Shown here in pieces: positions 41,245 to 50,956 of a DNA stretch of 59,470 bases (its first letter is position 1; every line of letters begins with the position of its first letter). The position numbers and the translations under genes were made by a program. Under the pieces are notes generated by a model. That model saw only the letters and a list, made by a program, of their open reading frames with translations, ran no database searches and was not told where the DNA came from. Source of the DNA: a virus; IMG/VR virus record IMGVR_UViG_3300006789_000025, positions 1 to 59,470 of that record; one strand, 5' to 3'.

Positions 41245-41994
41245 TTACGCAGTCATGTAATTCTCTAGAGACTTAAGAGACTCTACGCCTTCATCCGTAA
41301 GGAAATATTGCTCACACACATGGTAAGGGTCTTCTCCGAAAGGAATGGTGAGCATCTTCTTTTTGTTGCTTGGTGTATTAAACCAAACTTCTTTTTTATC
41401 TCTTCGGAAGCTCAAGAGTTTATTAGAGAAGAAGCTCTTTACATTAGACTGCAATGAAAGATTTGGGTCATTAAGAATTGACAGGAAGTCCTTAGGATTG
41501 TTTTTTGCAAAAATCAAAAGGTCTCTACGTAACTCTGCAGTGGTTTGCGTTGAAGGGTCAATTCCAAATGCAACACGAATAATGTTTTCTACTTGCTCGA
41601 TATCAAGTTCGCGACACGCAACTAGCGCATCCACTTCTTGATTTAAATTGTAAACCTCATCTGATGCTTCTTTCTCTGTATTAATCTCCTCAAACTTCTT
41701 ACCGTTTAAAGGGTGAACAGAAAGAAACTCTTGAAGCAATGGGTTTGTTTTCGAAACAAAAAGTTGACCATCTTCAAACACAATAGGTGCTCGCAATACA
41801 TTGGAATCTTGCTCTTCTTCAAAAATAGACTTTTGATTCGGAGAGTATCTCAGAACTTTATTAGTAGATGATTCTTCATCCCAATAAAGTAAAGGTCTTC
41901 GCTTACTACCTGATGAAGGAACAAAATAAGAAAGGGGGGTGGACTTTGTTTTAAGTCGATAAAACCTATCGACGGGCTTAATATTCTTAGCCAT
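41245..41994 (-). CDS. Head-associated protein, 249 aa
   Basis: It starts MAKNIKPVDRFYRLKTKSTP. The first third is basic and polar (YFVPSSGSKRRPLLYWDEES), and the rest is helical (ELDIEQVENIIRVAFGIDPS; ELRRDLLIFAKNNPKDFLSI). No known domain is visible. It stands alone between two terminators, directly after the major capsid gene, which suggests a separate high-level or timed transcript. A capsid accessory or decoration role is inferred from position only. Confidence 0.55.
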   Translation of the reverse strand: MAKNIKPVDRFYRLKTKSTPLSYFVPSSGSKRRPLLYWDEESSTNKVLRYSPNQKSIFEEEQDSNVLRAPIVFEDGQLFVSKTNPLLQEFLSVHPLNGKKFEEINTEKEASDEVYNLNQEVDALVACRELDIEQVENIIRVAFGIDPSTQTTAELRRDLLIFAKNNPKDFLSILNDPNLSLQSNVKSFFSNKLLSFRRDKKEVWFNTPSNKKKMLTIPFGEDPYHVCEQYFLTDEGVESLKSLENYMTA

Positions 41995-42023
41995 AATTAA
42001 TTGAATTTGATTTGATTAAAAAA

Positions 42024-42053
42024 AAGGGGTGGGGGTTTGAAACCCCACCCCTT
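42024..42053. terminator. G-rich hairpin repeat, copy 10, bidirectional terminator
   Basis: GGGGTGGGG (42026-42034) pairs with CCCCACCCC (42043-42051) around GTTTGAAA, with an A-run before and CTT after. It follows the capsid gene's stop on the minus strand, where the stem is followed by a long run of T. Confidence 0.75.
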
Positions 42054-42060
42054 CTAAAGA

Positions 42061-43491
42061 TTACTCCTCAAAGATAAAGAAGTTGTTAGCACCCAAAGTG
42101 CAAACTGCTCGCTCTGACAAGAAGTGTACCTCCATAGCATCCAAAGATGAGTTAGAAGCTCCTCCTGCTGAACCTGTAATCCAAGTCTTATATCGACGGT
42201 CTTCAGTCTCTGAAGCACGATAGCGGACATGGAGGAAAGGTCGCTTAGCGTTCTTACCTAAGATTTGGTCATACACTGAAGTAGAACCTGCAGGAACCAA
42301 CAAGCCGTTAATACGACCTGAACCTGCTCCTGTTGGGAGACCACCACGCATTGTTGGGTCATTCAAGTACTTCCAATCTGACTTGTAGAAGTCATAGCCT
42401 CGACGGAATCCTGTGAAACCGAGATTCAAAGCCATGTCCTTATCGTTGTCAAAAAGACCATACGATGTACCACCTGCTCCGTAAGAGTTCTGAGCGGCCA
42501 ACATATCATCGATATCGAATCCGAAGTCACGGTCAACGAAAACTACGTTTTCTTCAATCGCTCCTTGCTTATCCAATCGGCCAATGATGGTATCCCACTC
42601 TGAAAGAATAGCAGGGTTTCCTCCATTGTATACGTTACCACGTTCATTTACAACGTAGAATACACCTTCAGAACCCTTGTTACCTACACCTGAAGATACA
42701 CCTGCAGCGATTGCAACGACACCTGAACCTGCTTCTGCAGGAACGGCTTCAATCATAGCTGTCTCCAAGTAGTCATCAAAACGCAAACGAGTTTCGTGCT
42801 CAGACTTCAAGTACCACAGGTATCCTGTTGCACCATTCTCTGTAGTCACCTCTACCCATCCGATTTGCGCCATATCAGAACCTGATACTGCGTACTTGTC
42901 CTTGATGATAATCGGAGAGTTATCGAAGATGTTGTCATCAGACTCCAATGAACCGACCATTCCTTCTGTTCCTTTTTGGAACTCAGAACCGTAGATAAAT
43001 ACAGTACGAGTCAAAGTCGCTGCACCTACCTGACCGCCTGCTTCGTAGTAAGCAACATCGAAAGTACCGTTTGCAGTATCTACTGCGGTTACCATAGCCT
43101 TGTTTTCGCCTGAGCCTCCGTTATCAGAGATAACAACAGTTTGACCAACGCGAATAGCGATAGCACCTCCACCGGCAATTGTATCACTAACCGTGATGGT
43201 AGCCGTATCATCAGCTGCAGCACCGCCTGATGTACAGTTAACGTACTTGGTGTGGAGACGACCTTGCTCTGCCCACTTGATGAGGTCAGAGTTAGAGGGC
43301 ATCTCTGCACCTACCATACGAAGGAAAGAAGCAATTGTACGATTGCCATATCGTTCAAATTCCTTTTCATAAGTATCAGGAAGATACTGATTTAAGAAAT
43401 CGAAATTTGTAATGTAGTTGCTCTGAAGAGCTACTTGTTCTGCACTAGGTTGTAGTGCGAATGTGGGTGTTCCATTTACTGAACCTGCCAT
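42061..43491 (-). CDS. Major capsid protein
   Basis: This 476-aa protein starts MAGSVNGTPTFALQPSAEQV. The segment LNQYLPDTYEKEFERYGNRT, then IASFLRMVGAEMPSNSDLIK, resembles the N-terminal arm and first helices of crAss-like capsid proteins, as I recall. The middle is beta-rich with Gly/Ala/Val strands (ATITVSDTIAGGGAIAIRVG), consistent with an HK97-type fold carrying an inserted domain. The size, the position after an acidic scaffold-like gene, and a terminator right after its stop all fit the main shell subunit. No transmembrane segments or enzyme motifs. Confidence 0.8.
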   Translation of the reverse strand: MAGSVNGTPTFALQPSAEQVALQSNYITNFDFLNQYLPDTYEKEFERYGNRTIASFLRMVGAEMPSNSDLIKWAEQGRLHTKYVNCTSGGAAADDTATITVSDTIAGGGAIAIRVGQTVVISDNGGSGENKAMVTAVDTANGTFDVAYYEAGGQVGAATLTRTVFIYGSEFQKGTEGMVGSLESDDNIFDNSPIIIKDKYAVSGSDMAQIGWVEVTTENGATGYLWYLKSEHETRLRFDDYLETAMIEAVPAEAGSGVVAIAAGVSSGVGNKGSEGVFYVVNERGNVYNGGNPAILSEWDTIIGRLDKQGAIEENVVFVDRDFGFDIDDMLAAQNSYGAGGTSYGLFDNDKDMALNLGFTGFRRGYDFYKSDWKYLNDPTMRGGLPTGAGSGRINGLLVPAGSTSVYDQILGKNAKRPFLHVRYRASETEDRRYKTWITGSAGGASNSSLDAMEVHFLSERAVCTLGANNFFIFEE

Positions 43492-43510
43492 ATTTTCTAA
43501 TTTTTAAAAG

Positions 43511-44653
43511 TTATGTTCTATTTTTAGAACTACGAATTTTTAGCCCTCTCCCCGAAGATGGAGAAACGGCCCTTACCTGCATCCCGCCTTTACTAGCAGC
43601 AACTTGGGGAACCGAACGGTCAGACATATTTACATTCTTAGTCTTCTTCATAAGGTCATCCACAGCTTCAGCTTTGCCTTGCTCATAAAAGAACTCAGCA
43701 AATTTTTCGGGATTCATCGCCATTGCTAAAGAACGGTGGTAATCATGAGCGTTAGTTAAAAGACCCTGCTCATCCGTGTGTTTTTGAATCCACGGCATAG
43801 GAGAGTCTTGCAACTTTCTTAACTCATCTTTATCCGCAGGGGAATAAACTAAAGAACGTTCACCAATGTTGAATTCAAAACCTTTGAACTCTTGGTTAAA
43901 CACTTGATTTGTTTTGTCCACAAACCAATCTCTTCGACGTTTAATTTCGTCCTGCTCGTTCTTAGCATTAGCTAAATATTGCTTATAAGCTTGGTATTCA
44001 TCAGAGGTGTTAAGAGAAGAATCCCCAACTGACTCAGCAGGAATTTTGTATTTCTCTTTAGCTTCTTCAAAATAGCTTTTTGCTTTAGCAACTATTTTCT
44101 TTTGTTTCAATCGAGTCTTCTTAATGAAGTCCTCGTCATCTAACTCTTCATCATACAGATAATCTTGAAGCATAACCTCAAGGTCATCATCATCCATACC
44201 CTCCTCCATCTCTGTCTCTCTTAAATAAGCAGCTATCATTTCTTCACTAGAAAGTGATGAGTAGTCCTCATTTAGCTTCATAAAATCCTGTATACCTCTG
44301 CCTGTTTCTTTTTTGTATTTAAAGAAAGCAGCCATCTCTTCATCCATCTCTCCGTTATCCTCACGGGCAGCCTTTAAATCCTCAAGAGAATTAATCTCAA
44401 TACCTAACCTAGACTTAATTTCATTTACTAAGTCCTCCTCTTTAATCCCTTCAGCAACCTGCTCTTCAACTACCTCTTCCTGAACAGCCTCTACCGCAGG
44501 CTCCTGCCTTAGGTCAATCTTATCAATTCCACTTTCTTCACCCTCAGGAGAGTCTACGTATTTAGCCTCGTGAACTTCAAGGAGTTCATTTTCTACTTCC
44601 TGAATAGACTTCTCTTCTTGCAACTCTACTGCTTTAACTGTGATACCTTCCAT
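43511..44653 (-). CDS. Acidic scaffold-like protein
   Basis: This 380-aa, very acidic protein starts MEGITVKAVELQEEKSIQEV. It is rich in Glu/Asp helices (EEDLVNEIKSRLGIEINSLE; MEEGMDDDDLEVMLQDYLYD), and the C-terminus turns basic (SPSSGRGLKIRSSKNRT). An acidic helical body with a basic tail, directly upstream of the capsid gene, is the usual scaffolding layout: the tail binds the inside of the shell. No protease motif, so removal would need another factor. Not recognised by sequence. Confidence 0.65.
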   Translation of the reverse strand: MEGITVKAVELQEEKSIQEVENELLEVHEAKYVDSPEGEESGIDKIDLRQEPAVEAVQEEVVEEQVAEGIKEEDLVNEIKSRLGIEINSLEDLKAAREDNGEMDEEMAAFFKYKKETGRGIQDFMKLNEDYSSLSSEEMIAAYLRETEMEEGMDDDDLEVMLQDYLYDEELDDEDFIKKTRLKQKKIVAKAKSYFEEAKEKYKIPAESVGDSSLNTSDEYQAYKQYLANAKNEQDEIKRRRDWFVDKTNQVFNQEFKGFEFNIGERSLVYSPADKDELRKLQDSPMPWIQKHTDEQGLLTNAHDYHRSLAMAMNPEKFAEFFYEQGKAEAVDDLMKKTKNVNMSDRSVPQVAASKGGMQVRAVSPSSGRGLKIRSSKNRT

Positions 44654-44691
44654 TAGATTTAATTTGTACGAAAGTAATTAATTTATTACAC

Positions 44692-47124
44692 TTATCGTGG
44701 ACTGAATTCAGCCAAGTCAAAACCATCTAGGCTATCCTCGTTAGATTCAAATGATATAGCGGGTAAATTATTCTTTCGCTGATTTATTAATTTAGATTGT
44801 TGCGTATTCTGCTGACTGATACGCTCTGACTTAGCTTCTTCTCTTTGAGTCTCTCTTGATTGCAATTGTGATTCAAGAACATCTTTTAATTGCATTTGAT
44901 AGTTAAACTCTTCAGCCATTAGCTGACTCTTTAGTTTAGCTTCAGCTTGTTGCTTTTCTATTTCAAAAGCAATCTCTGCCTGCTTAAGCTGCATCTTGCC
45001 CTGCAACTCCATCTGCATCTTTTCCATCTGAGCTTGCTGTGCCGCCTGCTGAGATTGTAAGTTTTGCTGAGCTTGAACTGCTTGTTTCTGCATAGCCATG
45101 CGCTCTTCACGTTCTTGCTTAGAAATTCTTTTAACCTTCAAGAACTGATTGGCAAGCTTAAGGTTTTTAATCTCTCGTATATCAATAGCATCTTCAAGGT
45201 TTATATCTCCTTTAGAAAGAGCCATCTGAATGTTTTGCTCAAGCATAGCCTTCTGTTCTTCATCAGGGGTGACCTCAATAAAGATTCCAAAATCATATAT
45301 GTACAAGTCATTCATGTCCTTTAAGACAGACACATTGTACTTTCCTATCTGATTAATAAACTCTTCTTTGAAGTCTGCATACTCAAGTATGTCTCCTATG
45401 CGATAAGTCAAACCTTCGGCTAGAGTTCTAAATATGTAAAGGCTTGCGTCAAGAATATGACGAGTCGCGGTATTAGAATTAAGAGCTGCTAATTTCTGAA
45501 CCCCTACCAAAGAGTAAGGGTCAGGCGTAGAGCCATCACGAGCTTCATTAAGGCCCGTAACGTCACGAATCATCTGTAAGTAGTGATTCATGTTTTGAAC
45601 TAGCATCTGAGCTTTGCCTGAGGCACTGCTTGATGTAAGCTGTTGAATAGGAACACGACCTTGGTTGTATTCTCCCTCTTGGGTGTAGCTACGTCCGATT
45701 ACGCTACCCGTTTGAAAGAACAAGCGAAGAGCGTCAGAAGGATTGTAAGCATTCCCTGTCCCTAAGTCTACTTCATTTAAACCATCAGCATCGATATATA
45801 CACCATCAGGTACAGTACGAGATATTACCTGCTGTAGCTTAAGGTGGGTAATCTGAATTAAATCAGCAAATGGAATCATGCGTCGAGTCAGCGACTCAAT
45901 AACACCCTTATACATTCGAGGTGCGCAAGCTACATAGTTGGGCAACGCATGCTGTGAGGCAGACTTTGGTCTTACCATATTCTCAGCCATCTCCCACTTT
46001 AAAAGGATATTAGTTCCCATAACCATCACACCATCATACCACACGTCAATGGTCTTCTCAAGCTTTTCAAACTTTCCATCCTGCATCATTTCTTCAGGTG
46101 GATTGAATTGGTCATCCTTCTCAATGACTCGCTTGTTGTCTCCGTCTACCTTCTTCTTATAGACAATCTTCTTAGTGGTCTTGTAGTTAAAGTACATGAC
46201 CGTGGTTGTATCGCGATAGAAGATGTCGTTGTCGTAGTACTGAGCCACGTTGTAGTAGTCGTACCAATTTTGCCCCGACTTTGATATAACCTCTAAATCT
46301 TCTTTAGTAAGAGTGGGGTCAATCTTTAGCAGCTCAATTACCGGGAGAGTTTTTATCTCACCCCAATAAAAACAATCTTTAAAGTAGGGGTCTTCAGTAT
46401 AGCTATATACTACGTTTGAAGGGTCTACATACTTAACCTCTACACCACTGCCTTTCAAAAACTCTGTCTTAGCAACTGATATCCCTAATACAGTAAGGTC
46501 ATAATCAAGACGCTTTCTTAAATCATCATAATGATTCTCTGCTAGAATTGTGCTAACAGCTTCCTCCTCAGCAATCTCAATAGCAGGCTTGTATTTAAGC
46601 TGCATGAAAAGCTGCAACTCTTCATCCGTACTTGGAAGCTCGTCAGACGGAACAACGAAAGGGTCTACACCACTGCCTTTTTGAATATTCTCAAGGAAAG
46701 GCTTAGCTACCATTTGACTCTCAATCAAGTCTTGAAACGCGCTACGTTTAGATTGAGACAATGCGTCTTGAGCATAAGCTTTAACCTTGAACAATCTTTC
46801 AGACATTCCGTTAACTACAATGTCTACAAACTTGGGAAGAATAGGTACGGGAGTCCAATCAAGATTGAGGTAAGACAAGTCACCATCAACAGCTAATTCA
46901 TTTTTATATTTCGCTACGGATTGTTCTCCACGCGCGTACAATCGCAGACGATTAAAATCTTTCCATTGATTATAAAACCTGCATTGATTACCGTCCTTCT
47001 TAAACCATTCGTACTGAATAGCTTGGCCTATCTGCAGCCCAAATTCATCCGTAGCTTTTTCAGCATCAGAAACAAATTGACTTGGAAAGCCTGTAGATGA
47101 GATGTTTATAGTGACTTCCTTCAT
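44692..47124 (-). CDS. Portal protein
   Basis: This 810-aa protein starts MKEVTINISSTGFPSQFVSD. Central phrases typical of phage portals include KRSAFQDLIESQMVAKPFLE, a HYDDLRKRLDYDLTVLGISV helix, and RDVTGLNEARDGSTPDPYSL near residue 520. The last 150 residues are a Gln/Glu/Lys coiled coil (AQQNLQSQQAAQQAQMEKMQ), as in the inner crown of large portals. Twelve copies form the DNA entry ring at one vertex. The gene overlaps TerL by four bases and is followed by the scaffold. Confidence 0.85.
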   Translation of the reverse strand: MKEVTINISSTGFPSQFVSDAEKATDEFGLQIGQAIQYEWFKKDGNQCRFYNQWKDFNRLRLYARGEQSVAKYKNELAVDGDLSYLNLDWTPVPILPKFVDIVVNGMSERLFKVKAYAQDALSQSKRSAFQDLIESQMVAKPFLENIQKGSGVDPFVVPSDELPSTDEELQLFMQLKYKPAIEIAEEEAVSTILAENHYDDLRKRLDYDLTVLGISVAKTEFLKGSGVEVKYVDPSNVVYSYTEDPYFKDCFYWGEIKTLPVIELLKIDPTLTKEDLEVISKSGQNWYDYYNVAQYYDNDIFYRDTTTVMYFNYKTTKKIVYKKKVDGDNKRVIEKDDQFNPPEEMMQDGKFEKLEKTIDVWYDGVMVMGTNILLKWEMAENMVRPKSASQHALPNYVACAPRMYKGVIESLTRRMIPFADLIQITHLKLQQVISRTVPDGVYIDADGLNEVDLGTGNAYNPSDALRLFFQTGSVIGRSYTQEGEYNQGRVPIQQLTSSSASGKAQMLVQNMNHYLQMIRDVTGLNEARDGSTPDPYSLVGVQKLAALNSNTATRHILDASLYIFRTLAEGLTYRIGDILEYADFKEEFINQIGKYNVSVLKDMNDLYIYDFGIFIEVTPDEEQKAMLEQNIQMALSKGDINLEDAIDIREIKNLKLANQFLKVKRISKQEREERMAMQKQAVQAQQNLQSQQAAQQAQMEKMQMELQGKMQLKQAEIAFEIEKQQAEAKLKSQLMAEEFNYQMQLKDVLESQLQSRETQREEAKSERISQQNTQQSKLINQRKNNLPAISFESNEDSLDGFDLAEFSPR

Positions 47125-49367
47125 CGTATTTTTTTAATCCTTATCTTACTAACGTTTCCTTCGTTACTGTACTGAGCGAAGTTAACACTAATTTTTCTTT
47201 GTTTCTGCTGTGGCAAATAGATGTGTTTCTGCGTAGCCATAATAGCTAAACCTGAGCTAATAGTTGCATCAAAAGCTGTTCGATTGCTTATGTCAAACTT
47301 AGCCCAATCCTCAAGAGTTCTTACAAATGGCATCATACCCATTTCATCGCAAGGTCTAAAATCACCATCTAAATCTAACCCTACGTATTTTTCAATGTAA
47401 GACTCAATAGCAGAGGCGTGAGCTTGCTTTACGTCTTCACTTGAGTTAGGTATGCCGCCAAGCTCTTTTTCTGTTTTGGAAAGTTTAGTAAATGGTTTAT
47501 CCGGACGGTTCATACAGAAACCTCTGTAGCCCCTGTTTTTAAAATGATACAACAGCCTAGGCTTATTGTTTTCAATCAAGATGGGCATCCCGTAAAACAC
47601 ACACGCCATGAGGACATCTTCGAAAAATATCTCAGCAGTCTGAGGACGAGCTACATACTCTAAAAAAAACTCATTACTAGGAGCCTCTTCCATGCTAAAC
47701 TTAGTGAGACCGTGCAACGCTCCGTTGGAACCACCGCCCCCAACAACGCCTGATATGTCATATGAGTCACACCCAAACGCCCCTATGTGCTCATTACCCG
47801 GATACTTGACACCCCTTTTGTCTATCACGTTATTTTGAAGAGGACGTGACGGAGTCCATGATACGTAAAACCTACCTCTCTTATCAGGATAGAACCTGAC
47901 CTTGGTGTCCTTGTGACCATTCTCCCAACCAAAAGAACCGCGCGTTACATACTGTTCCTTTATTAAAGACTCTGAATAATCTAACTGCTGATAAATCTTT
48001 GTAAGGTTAAACAACGAAGATTTACTTTCATCTCTGAACGCATGAGATTCAGTTCTAGGAAACTGCCTATAAAATTCGTTAAGAGCATCGGGGTCATTTT
48101 TCAATGACTCTACCTCAGCTTCCCAATAATCAATCGCTCCATTCCGAATAGGTCTATCGTCAATACCTCTTACTTCTTTTTTAGGAGCTTTTAATACAGG
48201 ATGCCCGTACCGGTCAATAAACCCTTCCATGTTGTATTCCATAGGAATAAACAAAGAATACATACCGCTCTTAGTTTGCCCGTTTGCATTTCTACTTTCT
48301 AAATTTGAATCTTCATAAAGTTTTTTAAAGTTGCTACCACCCTTGCTTAGAGCATTGGAGGTAGAACCCATAAGGCACTTGCCTATAATACGGCTACCCA
48401 ATCTTAGACAAGTCTTGGTTACCCTCCAATTGTTTAAGATGTTGTTGGGCTTTACCCACTTACCACTCTCATCATGAACAAGAAGTAAAAGCTTTTCACC
48501 GTCATATGAGTTGTCGTCCGTATTCTTCCAATCGATAGTAGTGTCGAGACCGTCTAGGTCTTGAGCAGCCACCTCATGCATATTCTTTTTTGTAATCTTA
48601 GATGCAGGGATTCTAAAAGCTAGTTCTGTTTTAGGCTTATCCATACCATCCTGAATAGGCTTGTAGAAGAACGGTAGCCTGTTAGCTATAGGAACTACCT
48701 TATCCGTAAACATCTTCTTTGCGTCAGAACCTGTCTTAGAAAGTATCCCAACCCTTGAGTCCTTTGCGAGTGTACCTGTATTTACACATTCTGATGAACC
48801 CATATAAGAGAATCCGGAGCGTCTTATTTTTAAATAAGACATTCCAAAGCATCTGTCGTCAGCCTTGCATGCCTCCCAAAAAATATAAAAAATCCTATTG
48901 GCTTCTCTAAAATCAGGATATCCTACATCAATAGATGCCCACTGCAGGTACATGTAATGAGCACCTGTTATATAAGTAGGAACTCCTTTGTTTATGAACC
49001 AATGTCCATTTTCTCTAGAATCAAACTGTGTTTCAATGTAATCTATCCATTCATTCTTAAATGAAGAAGGCATGTCATTCCACTGAAAAATAGATTGTAT
49101 CCTATGCAAAGACTTAGGGAGTTCGTGACGAATCCAATAGTCCGGCTCAGGAGACAGCCCCTTAGGTGTTGGAGGCAACGCAATGTCTAAACCCGATACA
49201 TTTATGATGTCACCAATCTGACCTGTCTTGGATATTACAACAACTCCATATTTTTCGTTGTATCCGTAATGCCAAGTCTTGGCCCTGTTTTTATTCGCAA
49301 CAACAGCCCTAGGAATAAAATCCTTATGCTTGGTGTACAGCTTATTTTTTAGCTCGTTGTTCTGCAA
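47121..49367 (-). CDS. terL: Terminase large subunit
   Basis: This 748-aa protein starts MQNNELKNKLYTKHKDFIPR. The ATPase part contains LKIRRSGFSYMGSSECVNTG at about 180-199 (a deviant Walker A region) and LLLLVHDESGKW near 290 (Walker B). Coupling motif GSTSNALSKGG follows. The nuclease part has GCDSYDISGVVGGGGSNGAL near 535 with the metal-binding Asp. It packages DNA into the capsid through the portal. It overlaps the small gene upstream by 26 bases and portal downstream. The length is large but usual for this phage group as I recall. Confidence 0.85.
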   Translation of the reverse strand: MQNNELKNKLYTKHKDFIPRAVVANKNRAKTWHYGYNEKYGVVVISKTGQIGDIINVSGLDIALPPTPKGLSPEPDYWIRHELPKSLHRIQSIFQWNDMPSSFKNEWIDYIETQFDSRENGHWFINKGVPTYITGAHYMYLQWASIDVGYPDFREANRIFYIFWEACKADDRCFGMSYLKIRRSGFSYMGSSECVNTGTLAKDSRVGILSKTGSDAKKMFTDKVVPIANRLPFFYKPIQDGMDKPKTELAFRIPASKITKKNMHEVAAQDLDGLDTTIDWKNTDDNSYDGEKLLLLVHDESGKWVKPNNILNNWRVTKTCLRLGSRIIGKCLMGSTSNALSKGGSNFKKLYEDSNLESRNANGQTKSGMYSLFIPMEYNMEGFIDRYGHPVLKAPKKEVRGIDDRPIRNGAIDYWEAEVESLKNDPDALNEFYRQFPRTESHAFRDESKSSLFNLTKIYQQLDYSESLIKEQYVTRGSFGWENGHKDTKVRFYPDKRGRFYVSWTPSRPLQNNVIDKRGVKYPGNEHIGAFGCDSYDISGVVGGGGSNGALHGLTKFSMEEAPSNEFFLEYVARPQTAEIFFEDVLMACVFYGMPILIENNKPRLLYHFKNRGYRGFCMNRPDKPFTKLSKTEKELGGIPNSSEDVKQAHASAIESYIEKYVGLDLDGDFRPCDEMGMMPFVRTLEDWAKFDISNRTAFDATISSGLAIMATQKHIYLPQQKQRKISVNFAQYSNEGNVSKIRIKKIR

Positions 49368-49626
49368 ATCCCTGCTTGCTATCGGTTCTACTTGAGTCTC
49401 CGGTAAGCAAGTTAAGCTCTTCTTGCTCTGTTTCTATCTTATTAAGGATATCAAACGCATCAAAGATGCATAGTTTCTTAGTGGCCGCTGCATTTTTTAA
49501 ACGGTCTGCAGCTAATTCATCTTCAGGGTCAGGCTTAATAATATCCTCTTTTGCAACTTTAACAAGTTGTTCAACCGCCCTGTAACCTGCAGCAATTACT
49601 TGCTCTTTTAATGATTTAGAGTTCAT
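49342..49626 (-). CDS. Possible terminase small subunit
   Basis: This 94-aa protein starts MNSKSLKEQVIAAGYRAVEQ and is helical and charged (DPEDELAADRLKNAAATKKL). It lies directly upstream of TerL with a 26-base overlap, the usual place of the DNA-recognising small subunit. No helix-turn-helix is clear. Alternatively it is an unrelated coupled gene. Confidence 0.5.
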   Translation of the reverse strand: MNSKSLKEQVIAAGYRAVEQLVKVAKEDIIKPDPEDELAADRLKNAAATKKLCIFDAFDILNKIETEQEELNLLTGDSSRTDSKQGFAEQRAKK

Positions 49627-50186
49627 AGGGAAAAAGCAATTTGGTGGTCATAAACCCTATAAAGTTTTTCATCGTCCACCAAAAACTCATACTCTGATTC
49701 AGGAGTGAAGGAAACTACATCCCCCTCGTTAATTCCGTTATCAATTAAATATTGATTGGGATACTTCATTATCCCCATAAGAGGCTCTTCGGAAGAAGGC
49801 TTAAATATGTAGGAGTTATCCGGTGGCACAGGCTTTACAAAGCAATATCTATCATGGGCATGCCAAGCTCCATCCTTCTTATACATAAAGAACTGCTCAT
49901 TGTCTATCAAAAAAAGCTCTTCCCATAAATGGCTCTTCCCACTTTTTCTTTTTCCTGAGATGTCATTATAAAACTTAAATACATTGTGATGAACCAAAAG
50001 GATATCTCCTTTTTCAATTGGCCCATTGTATTCTAAGGGAACTGACTGAACTACGGCTAAGCGGTTAGAGGCTTTATGGTTTTCTTCGGAGGTACTTGTA
50101 ACAATTTCAACCTCACCCATAACCTTGGTGTTGTCGTAACGTTTATTTCCGAAGGGTGTAGCTATAAAACAAGTTGGTGATTGCAT
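49623..50186 (-). CDS. GroES-fold-like protein
   Basis: This 187-aa protein starts MQSPTCFIATPFGNKRYDNT. Two stretches resemble the GroES barrel: ASNRLAVVQSVPLEYNGPIE followed by KGDILLVHHNVFKFY near 45-75, and INEGDVVSFTPESEYEFLVD followed by DEKLYRVYDHQIAFSL at the end, like the 'GD.V.F..Y.G.E...DGE.Y.I....DI' of GroES. A SGKRKSGKSHL segment sits between. It could be a phage-specific co-chaperonin next to the structural genes or an unrelated beta barrel. Not verified. Confidence 0.45.
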   Translation of the reverse strand: MQSPTCFIATPFGNKRYDNTKVMGEVEIVTSTSEENHKASNRLAVVQSVPLEYNGPIEKGDILLVHHNVFKFYNDISGKRKSGKSHLWEELFLIDNEQFFMYKKDGAWHAHDRYCFVKPVPPDNSYIFKPSSEEPLMGIMKYPNQYLIDNGINEGDVVSFTPESEYEFLVDDEKLYRVYDHQIAFSL

Positions 50187-50413
50187 TAAAATTCAAGATT
50201 GTATTCAATGGCTATAGGCATTGTATCTCTAAATTGTTTCCACAAAAAGATTTCATCTTCTCGCTGAATCCAAATAAATATAGACCCATCATCCTCCTGA
50301 CGGATATGATGTATGCGATAACTACCACCCAATACCTCTTGCCCCACTAAATAATGAAGTGCTCCGCTTTTAGCATCAGGGCCTACTGATATCTTACGGA
50401 TGTCACTTTTCAT
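50186..50413 (-). CDS. Small hypothetical protein
   Basis: This 75-aa protein starts MKSDIRKISVGPDAKSGALH. It is beta-rich with aromatic residues (LVGQEVLGGSYRIHHIRQED, GSIFIWIQREDEIFLWKQFR). The stop shares a base with the next start. I recall similar proteins in marine Bacteroidetes phages between fibre and terminase genes, with no function assigned. Confidence 0.55.
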   Translation of the reverse strand: MKSDIRKISVGPDAKSGALHYLVGQEVLGGSYRIHHIRQEDDGSIFIWIQREDEIFLWKQFRDTMPIAIEYNLEF

Positions 50414-50956
50414 TTATCGAACTGCAACAACGGTTGCGTTAACATTGCCCACTATCACACTAAAGGAAGTATTAGAGCTTAAGAACACTTCAAAGTAATC
50501 AGCTGTTGTGGCAGTCTGAATAGTCTGAATAGTAGTGGATTTATAATCTGTTGCCGAAATAGTCTGCTCGGTATCAGCCAAAGCAACTCCATTCTTATAA
50601 AGAATAAAATTGATGGCAGGAGAACCCGCGACAGGCTCCGTAGAGACTACAACAGTAATAAGGAAGAGGTTGGTAGTAGCAGGAGTTCCCGAATCAGAAT
50701 AAGTTAAACGATTATTTGCTGCCGTCCAATTAGAAGCTGACCCCTGAGTGTAAACATTAGCAAGAATTACAGGACTACCTGCGAGTACAGTGGTAGTACG
50801 AGTAGTAGAATACCCATTGAGATGACCGGAACTCAGAGCAAAAATGCTACCAATAGTATAGTTTTTGGTAATGTTGCTATCCTCAGCATCAGTTCCAATC
50901 ACATAATCAGCAAGGCTGACGGACGAATCAATAGGGTATGTACTAATCTTAGCCAT
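50414..50956 (-). CDS. Tail fibre / virion surface protein
   Basis: This 180-aa protein starts MAKISTYPIDSSVSLADYVI; this start (not 50986) matches the paralogous N-terminus of the protein at 56253-56978 (MARISTYPLDTAIVGTDKWI). The shared N-terminus probably attaches to the tail. The rest is beta-rich (TATTADYFEVFLSSNTSFSV), likely a small receptor-facing domain. Function inferred from the shared module. Confidence 0.6.
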   Translation of the reverse strand: MAKISTYPIDSSVSLADYVIGTDAEDSNITKNYTIGSIFALSSGHLNGYSTTRTTTVLAGSPVILANVYTQGSASNWTAANNRLTYSDSGTPATTNLFLITVVVSTEPVAGSPAINFILYKNGVALADTEQTISATDYKSTTIQTIQTATTADYFEVFLSSNTSFSVIVGNVNATVVAVR

